Positions 25,356 through 34,159 of a stretch of 64,000 nucleotides of DNA are shown here, in pieces. Under the pieces are notes generated by a model. It did no database searches, was not told where the DNA came from, and saw only the letters and a program-made list of their open reading frames with translations. The position numbers were made by a program, and so were the translations under genes. Position 1 is the stretch's first letter; each line of letters starts with the position of its first letter. Source of the stretch: Chloroflexota bacterium (GTDB taxonomy: Bacteria; Chloroflexota; UBA11872; UBA12225); NCBI GenBank assembly GCA_030447525.1, contig JAUJOR010000022.1, positions 1 through 64,000 on the forward strand, written 5' to 3'.

Positions 25356-26756
25356 CTATCGCCCCTGGCGGGCCCAGTAGTCATCCAGCTGTTGCTGGGA
25401 TTGCTGAGCGGCTTCGGAGACGGCATCCTTGGGCGCCAGCTCGCGCTTGAGGAGCTTTGTTTGCGCCTCCCCGATCACCGTTTCCACCGCCCGCACGGCG
25501 GGCGAGGCGACGTAGGAGAGGGCGTTGGCCTTCTCGAACAGGGCCAGGATCTCCTTGCGCCCCAGGTTCTCATTGACGATCTCCGGCATGTTGGCCGCCT
25601 CACGGTGGCCGGCGACGTCACCGGAGCGTTTCTGCACCAGGTACTGCCCGTCTTTGCTCCCGACGAACTTGAGGTACTCCCAGGCGGCCTCGGCGTTCTT
25701 GGTCGCTCGGGTGGCGCCGACCATGGTGCCCCCGCCGAAGACGAAGGACTTGCCGGCGGCGCTCGGCCCGCCCGGGAGGGCCTGCACCCCGATGGGCAGG
25801 GACGCATTCTCCACCGAGACGGGGAAAAAGCACCAGTTGCCGTTAAAGAGCAGCCCGACGCGCTCGCGGGCCAGGGCGCGGTAGCCGCCGCCGACGTTGG
25901 CTGCGGTGTTCCAGTCGTTCACCGCGTCCATGCCTGCGTTGACGTTGTCGGTGATTTTCATGGCCCAGGCCGTGGCCTCCACGGCCGCGGGGACGTTGAA
26001 GGTGACCTTGCGCCCGTCGTCGGACAGGATCTTGGCCCCATTGGCCTGCCAGTACTGGAGTAGCCAGGAGTTGGCCGTCCAGGAGGGAACGAAGCCGTAG
26101 CGGGACACCTGGCTGCCGTCGCGCTTGAGTAAGCGCTGGGCGTGCAGCTCCAGCTCAGCCCAGGTTTGCGGGGGCTTGTTCTCGTCCAGGCCGGCCTCGC
26201 GGTAGAGCTTCTTGCTCCAGAAGACGTTGCGGATGTCCGGATGGTGGGTGATGGAGAGGATCTTCCCCTTGTAAGAAGTCTGCGGCACTACAAAGTCGAA
26301 GTACTGCTTCATGTCCCACTTGTCCCGCCGGATCATGTCGTCCAGCGGGAGGAGGGCGTTCTGCTCGCCGAACTCAATCACTTCCGGGGCGTTCAGCTTG
26401 AAGAGATCGGGCACCGTGTCCGAGGCCAGGGCGGTGACGAACTTGGCCCTCCCGGCGTCGGCCACGTTGCTGACCGTGACGTTTGGCTTGCGACGTTGAT
26501 ACTCGTCTATCTGATCGAGCATGGCCAGCCCGCCACCCCCGGTGGTGCCCCAGTCGTGCCACAGCTCAAGCGTCACCGGCCCCTGGGGCGCCGCCCCGCC
26601 GGCAGGGGCGCGCGATCCGCTGTCACAGGCCGCCAGGGCCACCATTGGCCCCAGGGTCAGGCCGGCGCTCAGGACGCTGGCCCTTTCTAGCATCCCCCGC
26701 CGGCTCACACCACGCTTGCCCGCCGCTCCCGGTGCGCCCCACCCGCCTGCAGCCAT
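25356..26756 (-). CDS. Extracellular solute-binding protein, family 1
   Basis: This 466-residue lipoprotein carries a Tat-type signal (SRRGMLERASVLSAG) and lipobox LAAC with Cys near residue 44. The mature domain (VTLELWHDWGTT, then FVTALASDTVPDLFKLNAP, NVFWSKKLYREAGLDE, LLFNGNWCFFPV) matches binding components of carbohydrate ABC importers. It is convergent with the binding protein at 23893-25299 and differs from it in sequence, so this is not a recent duplication. No transporter subunit is adjacent. The ATG at 26756 has AAGGGGA upstream. Confidence 0.9.
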   Translation of the reverse strand: MAAGGWGAPGAAGKRGVSRRGMLERASVLSAGLTLGPMVALAACDSGSRAPAGGAAPQGPVTLELWHDWGTTGGGGLAMLDQIDEYQRRKPNVTVSNVADAGRAKFVTALASDTVPDLFKLNAPEVIEFGEQNALLPLDDMIRRDKWDMKQYFDFVVPQTSYKGKILSITHHPDIRNVFWSKKLYREAGLDENKPPQTWAELELHAQRLLKRDGSQVSRYGFVPSWTANSWLLQYWQANGAKILSDDGRKVTFNVPAAVEATAWAMKITDNVNAGMDAVNDWNTAANVGGGYRALARERVGLLFNGNWCFFPVSVENASLPIGVQALPGGPSAAGKSFVFGGGTMVGATRATKNAEAAWEYLKFVGSKDGQYLVQKRSGDVAGHREAANMPEIVNENLGRKEILALFEKANALSYVASPAVRAVETVIGEAQTKLLKRELAPKDAVSEAAQQSQQQLDDYWARQGR

Positions 26757-26922
26757 CGCCAGTCCCCTTCTTGGCGTCCCAGCGGACGCCGGCAGCTCGC
26801 CGGCGCCTCATGCTCGCCAGCAGTCAACACAGACCATACCTCAAGCGAGACAGTAGCCGATCTTTCCCGGTGGCGCCGTGAGGCAGACAACGCGCCGGCC
26901 GGCAGGATACCACCGGCCACCA

Positions 26923-26931
26923 TGCTAGAAT
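26923..26931 (+). promoter_or_regulatory. Extended -10 promoter for the aldo/keto reductase gene
   Basis: TGCTAGAAT lies 19 bases before the ATG, which leaves a very short leader containing an AGCGAGG ribosome site. No good -35 is visible. Confidence 0.55.
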
Positions 26932-26950
26932 CCGTGGCCAGCGAGGCTCT

Positions 26951-27958
26951 ATGGATCCACGGCGACGCGTCCCGCTGGGCCGCACCGGGCTGACCGTCAG
27001 CCGGCTGGCGTTGGGTGGGGCACCGCTCGGCGGGCAGCTGGTGCCCCCGGGCGAAGGGACCGTCCCGGCCATTGTGCAGCGGGCTTATCAGCTCGGTCTA
27101 CGCCACTTCGACACTGCCCCCCTCTACGGCACAGGGACTTCCGAGCGCCGGCTCGGTGGTGCCCTGCGGGGGCTGCCGCGGGAGGAGCTTGTCCTGGCCA
27201 CTAAGGTCGGTCGCCTCCTCCGTCCCCAGCAGCCACCGGACGGCACAACGCCGGGCACGCCCGCGTCGGCTCTGGCGTTGCGCCCGGTGTTCGACTTCAG
27301 CTACGACGGGGTAATGCGTTCTGTCGAGGAAAGCCTGGAGCGCCTGGGCCTCAACCGCGTGGACGTGCTGCACATCCACGACCCCGACCGGCACTACGAC
27401 GCCGCTCGCAGCGGGGCCTACGTCGCCCTCGACCGGCTGCGGCGGGAGGGACGTATTCGCGCCCTCGGGGCCGGGATGAACCAGGCTGAGATGCCGGCTC
27501 GCTTTGCCCGCGAGCTGGAGATGGACTGTTTTCTTCTCGCCGGCCGCTACACCCTGCTCGACCAGGCAGCCTGGAGGGAGCTTCTGCCCCTGTGCGTCGA
27601 GAAAGGGATCGCCGTCATCATCGGCGGGGTCTATAACAGCGGCATCCTGACCGATCCCCGGCCCGGCGCGACCTTTAATTACCGCCCGGCGGAGCCGGTA
27701 TGGCTGGAGCGGGCGCAGCGCCTCAAGGCGGTCTGCGACCGGCACGATACGCCCCTCAAGGCCGCGGCCATCCAGTTTCCGCTGGGTCACCCGGCAGTGA
27801 CCACCGTTCTGACCGGCGTGCGCTCGGTGGCCGAGTTGGAAGAGAACGATAGCGTGTTCCGCTTTCCTGTGCCCGGCGCGCTGTGGGAGGACCTGCGGCG
27901 CGAGGGGTTGCTCCCAGAGGGGGTGCCGGTGCCCGGCGAGTGGGTTGGGGTAGACTAA
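26951..27958 (+). CDS. Aldo/keto reductase
   Basis: This 335-residue NAD(P)H-dependent oxidoreductase has the (beta/alpha)8 family signature: LGLRHFDTAPLYG with catalytic Asp and Tyr, LATKVGR with Lys, and VDVLHIHDPD with His, then a QFPLGHPAVTTVLTGVRS cofactor-binding end. Closest types by eye are the D-threo-aldose/L-fucose dehydrogenase and pyridoxal dehydrogenase group, so a free sugar is a likely substrate. That would match the neighbouring sugar-binding proteins. The start follows an extended -10 promoter with a leader of roughly 12 bases. Confidence 0.92.
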   Translation: MDPRRRVPLGRTGLTVSRLALGGAPLGGQLVPPGEGTVPAIVQRAYQLGLRHFDTAPLYGTGTSERRLGGALRGLPREELVLATKVGRLLRPQQPPDGTTPGTPASALALRPVFDFSYDGVMRSVEESLERLGLNRVDVLHIHDPDRHYDAARSGAYVALDRLRREGRIRALGAGMNQAEMPARFARELEMDCFLLAGRYTLLDQAAWRELLPLCVEKGIAVIIGGVYNSGILTDPRPGATFNYRPAEPVWLERAQRLKAVCDRHDTPLKAAAIQFPLGHPAVTTVLTGVRSVAELEENDSVFRFPVPGALWEDLRREGLLPEGVPVPGEWVGVD

Positions 27959-28041
27959 CAGGGAGCGCCCTCTCGTTCGCTGACTGCCGTGGGCCCACAG
28001 CCGACCCATCCGATGCCGGGCCACCAAACAGGGAGTCCATC

Positions 28042-28491
28042 ATGTCCGTAGCTACGATGCGTACGACGCTCCCAGCGGGCCGGGCCGCCGCCGGGCCGCC
28101 GGCAGGGCGATCGCAGGGGGCTGGGACGCCGTACGCGGCGCCGGCCGTAGGAGTCGACGACGAGGTCGACGAGGTAGCCCGGGCCCTGGAGGACACCTGG
28201 AGTCCTGACCCCCGGACGCGCACCGCGGCCGTCGACCAGCTCTGCCCCTGCCGCCTCAAGGCAGACTACCCGGCGGTGTGGAATCGCCTGCTGGGCATGG
28301 CCACGGACGAGAACGCCAGGGTACGGAGCCACGTGTTGCACGTCCTGGCGGACGGCTCACCACGCGCCCGCGAGGCGGAGGTGGTGCAGGCCGTGGAGGG
28401 GATGCAGCAGGATCCTGATCCCGGCTTGCGGCGCCGGGTGCGTAAGCTCCTGGCGCAGTATCGGCGCACCGGAAAGATCAACATCCTCTAG
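28042..28491 (+). CDS. HEAT-repeat-like small protein
   Basis: This 149-residue soluble protein has a ~45-residue Ala/Gly/Pro-rich leader, then about 100 residues of paired helices (ARALEDTWSPDPRTRTAAVD, ARVRSHVLHVLADGSP, PGLRRRVRKLLAQYRR) with the Asp-Pro-xxx-Arg-xxx-Ala spacing of HEAT/PBS-lyase repeats. The start at 28042 follows GGGAGT. Function is unknown; such proteins usually act as scaffolds or assist modification of partner proteins. It lies 83 bases after the aldo/keto reductase on the same strand. Confidence 0.65.
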   Translation: MSVATMRTTLPAGRAAAGPPAGRSQGAGTPYAAPAVGVDDEVDEVARALEDTWSPDPRTRTAAVDQLCPCRLKADYPAVWNRLLGMATDENARVRSHVLHVLADGSPRAREAEVVQAVEGMQQDPDPGLRRRVRKLLAQYRRTGKINIL

Positions 28492-28690
28492 CACAGCTCC
28501 GCGGAAGTCCTGCGACAGTCCCCAACCTGGGAGACCTGCCCAATGACTTCGGCCCAGGTGTGTTAGCCCCCTGGCGGTAGGGATTGTGTCGCCCCCGGCG
28601 TAGGATCGCACCGGGCGCCGGGCTACGGCCGCCCGCCTGGTGGCGGTCGTGCCGTCCCTATCGCTCCGGCCGATTGGTGAGGTGCATTCT

Positions 28691-29602
28691 GTGACTGCTG
28701 TTCAGCCCGCGGATGCCCCCGCGGATGCCCCCACCGGGGCCGGCGTCCTGGACGCGGCCCCGGCGCTCGACCTCCAGGACGTCTCCAAGAGCTTCGAGCG
28801 ACAGCGCTTCCCCTGGCCTCCATGGGCAGTTGCCAGGCCGGCCCGGCGGCGGGTGATGGCCGTGGACGCCGTGTCCTTGCGCGTGCGCCGGGGGGAGATC
28901 TTCGGCGTGCTGGGAGCCAATGGCTCCGGGAAGTCCACGTTGATCCGCTTGATGTCCACCCTGCTGATCCCGGACTCCGGGAGGATCAGCGTCTTTGGTC
29001 TGGACGTCCAGCAGCACGAGCTGCGGGTCAAGCAGCTCATCAACCGGGTCAGCGTCGACGCCGCCTTCTTCAAGAAGCTCAGCGCAATGGAGAACCTGGC
29101 CTTCGCCTCGCGCTTGTACGGCCTGGACGTGCGGGCCGCCCGGGTGAGGGCCTTTGAGATCCTCGACCGGGTGGGCATCTCGCGCAAGGCGGCGCTCAAG
29201 CCGATGGAGACCATGTCCCGCGGGATGCAGCAGAAGGTGGCCATCGCGCGGGCGTTCCTGACTGCCCCAGCCCTGCTCTTGCTGGACGAGCCGACCACCG
29301 GGCTCGATCCCCGCTCGAAGCGCGACGTGCAAGTGTTCGTCCAGGAGCTGCGTGCCGTGCACGACACCACCGTCGTCCTGACCACCCACGACATGGACGA
29401 GGCCGACCGGCTGTGCGACCGCATCGCCGTCCTCGACCGCGGCCGAGTCATCGCCCTGGACACTCCCGCCGGCCTCAAGGCGCAGACGGCAGCCGGCCTG
29501 CCCGGCGGCACGGCCCCCACCGCGGTCACCATGGAAGACGTCTTCCTGCACCTGACCGGGCGACCGCTGGACGATGCATCGTCTACCGACGACGAGGATT
29601 GA
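28691..29602 (+). CDS. ABC transporter ATP-binding protein (ABC-2 exporter type)
   Basis: This ATPase of about 303 residues has Walker A GANGSGKST, signature MSRGMQQKVA, Walker B ALLLLDEPTTGLDP and switch His in LTTHDMDEADRL. It has a longer than usual N-terminus with an insert before the first strand (SFERQRFPWPPWAVARPARRR). The GTG at 28691 is preceded by GGTGAGGTG and is preferred to a GTG 17 codons earlier. The permease gene follows after six bases, so the two form a simple DrrA/DrrB-like exporter pair. The exported substrate is unknown. Confidence 0.9.
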   Translation: MTAVQPADAPADAPTGAGVLDAAPALDLQDVSKSFERQRFPWPPWAVARPARRRVMAVDAVSLRVRRGEIFGVLGANGSGKSTLIRLMSTLLIPDSGRISVFGLDVQQHELRVKQLINRVSVDAAFFKKLSAMENLAFASRLYGLDVRAARVRAFEILDRVGISRKAALKPMETMSRGMQQKVAIARAFLTAPALLLLDEPTTGLDPRSKRDVQVFVQELRAVHDTTVVLTTHDMDEADRLCDRIAVLDRGRVIALDTPAGLKAQTAAGLPGGTAPTAVTMEDVFLHLTGRPLDDASSTDDED

Positions 29603-29608
29603 GCACGG

Positions 29609-30436
29609 ATGATCGCTGCCGTGGCGCGCGAGCTGAACGCCGGCTACGCCTTCGTTGAACGCAACTGGAATCTCGTCCGCCGCTACGCCGCCTGGGAGGT
29701 GGTGTGGCTGGTGTACTCGCTGGCCAACGGCTTGACCATCCTGTTCATCGCCGCCGCGACGGAGCGCATCACCGGCCAGCGAGTGGATACCGACTACCTC
29801 GTCCTCTACCTCCTGATAGGGACGACGATGTGGAGCTATCTCTCCGCCGTGTTCGACATCATGGCCGAGACGATTGCCTGGGAGCGCTGGGAGGGCACCA
29901 TCGAGTACACCCTGATGGCCCCCGTCCACCGGTCGCTCCACCTCCTGGGGACGTGCGCCTTCGGCATCAGCTACGCCCTCTTGCGCGCCGGGATCATCTT
30001 CGCCGCGGTGGTGCTCACGTTTGGCATCGACATCTCGCGAGCCAACCTCGCGGGGGCCGCGCTTGCCGTCGCCGTGGGGAGCGTCAGCGTCGTCGGCCTG
30101 GCCGTCTTCGTCGGAATCTTGCCCCTGCTGTACACCGAGCGGGGGACGCAGATGACCCTGGTCATCCATTCCGCCCTGCTACTGGTCTCCGGCGTCTACT
30201 ACCCGGTGGATGTCCTGCCGGGCTGGCTGCAGTTCGCCTCACCCTTTTCGCCGATCACCTACGTGCTGCGGGCGGTGCGCTCAGCCACGCTGGAGGGCGC
30301 CGGGCCATCGGCGCTGCTCGGCGATCTGGGCATACTGGCCCTGATGGGCCTGGTCCTGGTGCCGTGTGGCGTGCTGGCCTTTGGCGTTGCCGAGCGATAC
30401 GCCAAGCGCGCGGGCAGACTCAAGCGCAGCGGCTAA
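29609..30436 (+). CDS. ABC-2 type permease
   Basis: This 275-residue membrane protein has about six hydrophobic spans, with the ABC-2 family layout: N-terminal cytoplasmic stretch, YLVLYLLIGTTMWSYLSAVF, ERWEGTIEYTLMAPV, and a late SGVYYPVDVLPGWLQ with FSPITYVLRAVR loop. It starts six bases after the ATPase gene and is surely its partner. The pair resembles exporters of lipids, antibiotics or polysaccharides. It ends facing the convergent isomerase gene, across 179 bases with a GCC/GTC triplet tract near 30499-30531. Confidence 0.9.
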   Translation: MIAAVARELNAGYAFVERNWNLVRRYAAWEVVWLVYSLANGLTILFIAAATERITGQRVDTDYLVLYLLIGTTMWSYLSAVFDIMAETIAWERWEGTIEYTLMAPVHRSLHLLGTCAFGISYALLRAGIIFAAVVLTFGIDISRANLAGAALAVAVGSVSVVGLAVFVGILPLLYTERGTQMTLVIHSALLLVSGVYYPVDVLPGWLQFASPFSPITYVLRAVRSATLEGAGPSALLGDLGILALMGLVLVPCGVLAFGVAERYAKRAGRLKRSG

Positions 30437-30615
30437 TCCGGTCTACCCACCTGGACCGACCTCCCGCTCGCGGCCGGGGCCAACAGGGGACCGGCCGGCC
30501 GTCGCCGCCGCCGTCGCCGTCGCCGTCGCCACCGGGGTCATCCACAGCCCTGCGCCAGAGGGACTCGGGGCCCGCCGTCCTGCTCTGACCACATGTATTC
30601 TGCAGCTGCCCTTCG

Positions 30616-31464
30616 TCAGCCGTGCGCCAGGCGGACCCCGGCCCCGGCGGCGGCCCCCGCCAACGTGGCGAAGGCGCACCCAGCGGTCATCCTGGGGTCA
30701 TAGTCCGGGCGGCGCTGCACCATAACGCTGATCTCCACGGTAATGAAGCCCTGGTAGCCGGCGCGGGCCATCTCCCGCAAGTAGCGGGAGTAGTCGAAGT
30801 CCCCCTCCCCCGGGACGAGGAACTGGTGCTGCGGACTGCGTCCCCGCTGGTCCTTGACGTGGGTGTGCACGGCGTACGGCGCCAGCAACGGGATGTACGT
30901 CGCCAGGTCACACCCCATGACCTCGAAGTGGCTGTTGTCGAGGTTAAGCCGCACCTGCGGTGAGCCCACCCGTTCCATCAGCCAGGCAACCCGCTCCGGG
31001 AGGTCAAAGGCTTGCCCGACGTGGGGTTCCAAGGCCACCACCACGCCCCGTTGCTCGGCATAGCGACCCAGCGTGGCGAACCCTTCGGCGATGGCCTCGC
31101 GCTGGGCCAGGTACCCCTCCGGCCGGCCATAGCCCATGGTCACAACGCAGGGCGGCCCCTCCTCTCTTGCCAGGTCGGCCGCCAGGTCGATGGCGGCCTG
31201 CACGCGGGACAGGTTTGCCCCCCGCGTCTGTGGGTCGGGCTCCAGCAAGTCACCGTGGGCGGCGATGGACGGGAGCGCCAGCCCGGCGTCATCCAGGAGG
31301 CGGCGGATACGCCGTCGTTCCGCCACGTCCACCCGCTGCGCGTCCAGGCTGCCCGTGGGACTGGACACCAGCTCGATGCCGGCGTAGCCGGCCGCCCGCA
31401 CCAGAGCGATCTGCTCGTCCACCGGTAGTCGGGGCATGGCCCACGCGCTGTACCCGAGTCGCAT
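30616..31464 (-). CDS. Sugar phosphate isomerase/epimerase family protein
   Basis: This 282-residue xylose-isomerase-like TIM barrel protein shows LGYSAWAMP at the start, the GYAGIELV segment, VALEPHVGQAF, LNLDNSHFEVMG and HTHVKDQRG with Glu, Asp and His residues that would bind a divalent metal, and ITVEISVMVQ near the end. It is related to the IolE/IolI and ketose 3-epimerase groups; the substrate is not evident. The start at 31464 has a GAGGGAGGCG site. It fits the sugar-oriented content of this region. Confidence 0.85.
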   Translation of the reverse strand: MRLGYSAWAMPRLPVDEQIALVRAAGYAGIELVSSPTGSLDAQRVDVAERRRIRRLLDDAGLALPSIAAHGDLLEPDPQTRGANLSRVQAAIDLAADLAREEGPPCVVTMGYGRPEGYLAQREAIAEGFATLGRYAEQRGVVVALEPHVGQAFDLPERVAWLMERVGSPQVRLNLDNSHFEVMGCDLATYIPLLAPYAVHTHVKDQRGRSPQHQFLVPGEGDFDYSRYLREMARAGYQGFITVEISVMVQRRPDYDPRMTAGCAFATLAGAAAGAGVRLAHG

Positions 31465-31709
31465 GCTCGCCTCCCTCTAGCAAGCGGAACACACGCACCT
31501 TACCAAGCAGGACATGCCCGCCGGGACTCACCCACTGTTGATCGTCCCATGACTACTTGTGCGGCTCCCTGATGCTCCAGGGCGGCGACCGACCGGCTAC
31601 GTCCCTGCTCGTCCCTACCAGGGGCGCAAGCCTTTCAGCCAGGGCCGGTAGATCACTACCTGCGCCCTCCTGCCGGGCCCCTGCCCGCGCTGCGCCCACC
31701 ACCGCCGAC

Positions 31710-32345
31710 CTAGACGGTCAAGGTGCCGAAGGGGATGACCAGGCGCGGGGGGGCCGTGGGGGAGAGCTCGAGCACGGCCAGGTCCGGCAGGCGCAGGCGT
31801 CGCCAGGCATCAAACGCCCCGTCCGCGGGCGGGCCGAGGAGGTCGGTCAGGTAGGCGGTCAGCATCCGCCCCCCGGTGGCAATGGCCACGGTGCCGGGGA
31901 GGGCGTGTCCCCCCTTCACTACCGGGCTGTGGCGGGCGCGCAGGCGATCGACCCCGGCGGCGAAGCGCTGTGTCGCGCCCTGTGCCGGCTCCCAGCCGGG
32001 CGCCGGGGGCTGGTGCGGTGCCTCCAGCAGGCGACGCACGGTGGCGAGGAAGTCTTGCTCGCTGGCCCACTCCCCGCTTGCCGTCTCGGCAAAGGCTGCC
32101 TCGACCTGGACCTGCTGCCCGTGCTCGGTGGCCACGGGGGCGAGGGTCTCCACCGCCTTGGGCTCGGGCCCGGCGTAGAAGCCGGCGGCGCGCTCGAACA
32201 GGGCCAGGGCCGCCAGGCGACGGGCGCCCCAACGCCCCTCCTCGGTCAGGCCCCACCCCCGGGGGTGCCGCGCCGGGTCGACGCGCGAGTGGGCGTGGCG
32301 CACGAGGATCAGGCGATGCGCCTGGGGGACGCGGGAGTCGTTCAC
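31710..32345 (-). CDS. Histidine phosphatase (phosphoglycerate mutase-like) protein
   Basis: This 211-residue protein starts with the RHG-family motif LILVRHAHS (usual RHGxS/T, here RHAHS), where the first His is the phospho-acceptor, and has a second acidic segment FAETASGEW and a late GTVAIATGGRML with Gly replacing the usual catalytic His (normally SHGG). The missing second His may weaken activity. The start is GTG at 32345. The substrate is unknown. Upstream is the damaged thioredoxin-like gene; the 245 bases between this gene and the isomerase hold no recognisable gene. Confidence 0.75.
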   Translation of the reverse strand: MNDSRVPQAHRLILVRHAHSRVDPARHPRGWGLTEEGRWGARRLAALALFERAAGFYAGPEPKAVETLAPVATEHGQQVQVEAAFAETASGEWASEQDFLATVRRLLEAPHQPPAPGWEPAQGATQRFAAGVDRLRARHSPVVKGGHALPGTVAIATGGRMLTAYLTDLLGPPADGAFDAWRRLRLPDLAVLELSPTAPPRLVIPFGTLTV

Positions 32346-32451
32346 GGCGCGGGACGTCCGCCTCGGTCAAGGGCGACACGGCGACTCAAGCTGGGACGTC
32401 TCGGGGGGCGGGAGCATCCACCTCGATGGGGCGGTGCGGCGCACGTGACCA

Positions 32452-33793
32452 TCATGTGTCCTGGGCGTCCCCCGAATGGCCGGCGCCGCCGGCGCTGCTG
32501 AAGTAGTCGCCCCGGTAGATGGTGTGGGGTGGCGTGCGGTCGCGCGGCTCGCGGCCGGCCAGGGTGAAGGCGATGCCCATGGGGGCCGGGCCGAGGTCGT
32601 CGGCGCGGTTGTTGTACTGGTTAGCTCCCCACCGTGGGCCGGAGGCCAGCAGGTTGAAGGCGATAAAGGCCCCCCGGCCCTCGTCCCACACGGCCGTACC
32701 CTGAAGGGTGGCGTCGAAGCCGGTGTCCGAGCGGCACTCTTCCCCCGTCTCGGGGCGCACCCAGCGGGCTTCCCACTGCAGCCGGATGGCACCCTGCAGA
32801 CGCAGGTGCAGGCGGCGGGGCTGCGAGCTGACCGTCTGCGCCTGGGAGATCTCCGCCACCAGCTCCCCGTGTCGGATGGCCTCCTCGGGCCACACCGAAG
32901 GCTCGCCCCGCACGAAGTCCCGCAGGTGGAAGCGGGCCAGCCGGCGCACGATCTCCCACGGCACCGCCCGGCGGCTGCCGGGCGTGGCCGGTTCCGGCAC
33001 CATCGAGCGAGCTTCCTCTCGCGTAAGCCAGGCGTAGTCCAGGTTCCAGGCTTGCTTGCGCCAGTCTTCCACACGCGAGTCCTGGTTCCGTGGCAGGTCG
33101 CGGGCGGCAAGCTGCAGCACCAGGCCATCCGCCGGAAAGTGGTCGGGGTGCTCCGGGACGTAGTCGGCGGGTCCCTCGGCGGTGGTCAGGGCGGCGCTGC
33201 CGTCCGCCAGCGCTGTCCAGCGCCGCAGGGCAGTGTGCATCAGCTGGGCCAGCCGCTGTGGGTCGCGCGTATTCGCGGCCCCCAGCACCTTCCCGTCCGC
33301 GGTGAAGACGTACATCCCCTGCCGGGTGCCGGTAGGATAGGTGCGCCCGGCATAGTGGCCTTGCTCGGCCACCAGGCGGAAAAACTCCCCCTTGGCATCC
33401 CGCTGACTCTGCAGCGGGGAACAGTTCTCGGCCACGGGGACGAAGCGTGGCATCCCGCTGACTCTGCAGCGGGGAACAGTTCTCGGCCACGGGGACGAAG
33501 CGCTCCGAGGCGAGGGCGATGATCGTAGGGTCGCTAAAGGCCTGCGCACGGCCGGCCACACCGTTGTTTCAGGTACACCCCAGCGGGTTGCCGTTCATGG
33601 CCCACAGGAAGATGGGCTTTCCCTCCTGCGCCGCCAGGCGGCGGGCGTCCCAGACGTCCGTCTGCCAGGGGATGCTCTGCCAGCGTATCTCCTCCGGGCG
33701 GGGCCGGACGTAGGCCAGCCACTCGCGGAAGTCCGACGTATTCGGCGGCGTGGCTGCCCCCTTCGCCTGTTCGGCCGAGATCGTGCTATTCAC
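32452..33793 (-). pseudogene. Thioredoxin-like protein with in-frame UGA and a frameshifting 55-bp duplication
   Basis: Two frames belong to one gene. From a GTG at 33793 (after a GAGGAG site) the product reads to a UGA at 33569-33571 in the context NPLGC-T-UGA-NNGVAGR; translation past it continues with a thioredoxin-like fold (DPTIIALASERFVPVAEN). Then a 54-base block is exactly duplicated (33394-33447 and 33449-33502, period 55), which shifts the frame. With one copy removed the frame runs on through KGEFFRLVAEQGHYAG and a ~300-residue C-terminal domain to 32452, about 428 codons in all. The UGA sits two residues after a Cys, so it could encode selenocysteine in a C-x-U redox motif. No selenocysteine genes lie in the window. 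It may also simply be decayed. Confidence 0.65.
33394..33502. repeat. Exact 54-bp tandem duplication inside a gene
   Basis: The 54 bases at 33394-33447 recur exactly at 33449-33502, separated by one T. The 55-base period is not a multiple of three and breaks the thioredoxin-like frame. Confidence 0.95.
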
Positions 33794-33879
33794 CTCTACT
33801 CCTCAAGCTGTCGACGCCGCAGTGCCCTGGGGTGCAAGCGATGGTTAGCAGTATGCCATGCACCGGAGTGGCGCTACGG

Positions 33880-33907
33880 TCTATCTATAGAGGTCTATGT
33901 ATAGAGA
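33880..33907. repeat. Two tandem CTATnnATAG palindromes
   Basis: TCTATCTATAGAGG and TCTATGTATAGAGA lie side by side (33880-33893, 33894-33907). Each holds a CTATnnATAG palindrome, with centres 14 bases apart. It is an AT-rich island between the damaged thioredoxin-like gene and amt and could be an operator or promoter element. Confidence 0.5.
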
Positions 33908-33930
33908 GAGAAGAGACACGGCCGTCGCCG

Positions 33931-34106
33931 AGGTGCTGCCCTACGCGGTGGACGTGCATGCGTCCATCTACGACACCCTTGAACAGCGCGACGTAGGTGC
34001 TCCCCTACGTGGTGGACGTGCACCAGGGTCGCAAGACGGCGCACGCCGTACAAGACTGTGCACATCGCACAGGCGGGGGGCGCTGAGGTCCGGGCGTTGT
34101 GCACAT
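33931..34106 (+). promoter_or_regulatory. Repeat-rich amt leader
   Basis: A 28-base unit AGGTGCTGCCCTACGCGG... at 33931-33958 recurs at 33995-34022 with two changes. The second copy forms a 7-bp hairpin (ACGTAGG with CCTACGT). ACGGCGCACGCCGT at 34036-34049 is a perfect palindrome. The 9-mer TGTGCACAT occurs at 34057-34065 and 34098-34106. No frame here looks coding. The set suggests binding sites or RNA structure controlling the ammonium transporter gene. Confidence 0.45.
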
Positions 34107-34159
34107 ATGACTCTGCCGGCTGATCACATACCATGTCCTTCAGAGGGAGGACTGAAGTG

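Noticed and set aside
28658..30169. A 503-residue minus-strand frame opposite the ABC exporter genes
   Set aside because: It is an antisense shadow of the ATPase and permease; both real genes have full motif sets.
30499..30531. GCC/GTC triplet tract as a CRISPR or minisatellite
   Set aside because: It is a short simple-sequence stretch between convergent genes with no spacers or direct-repeat structure.
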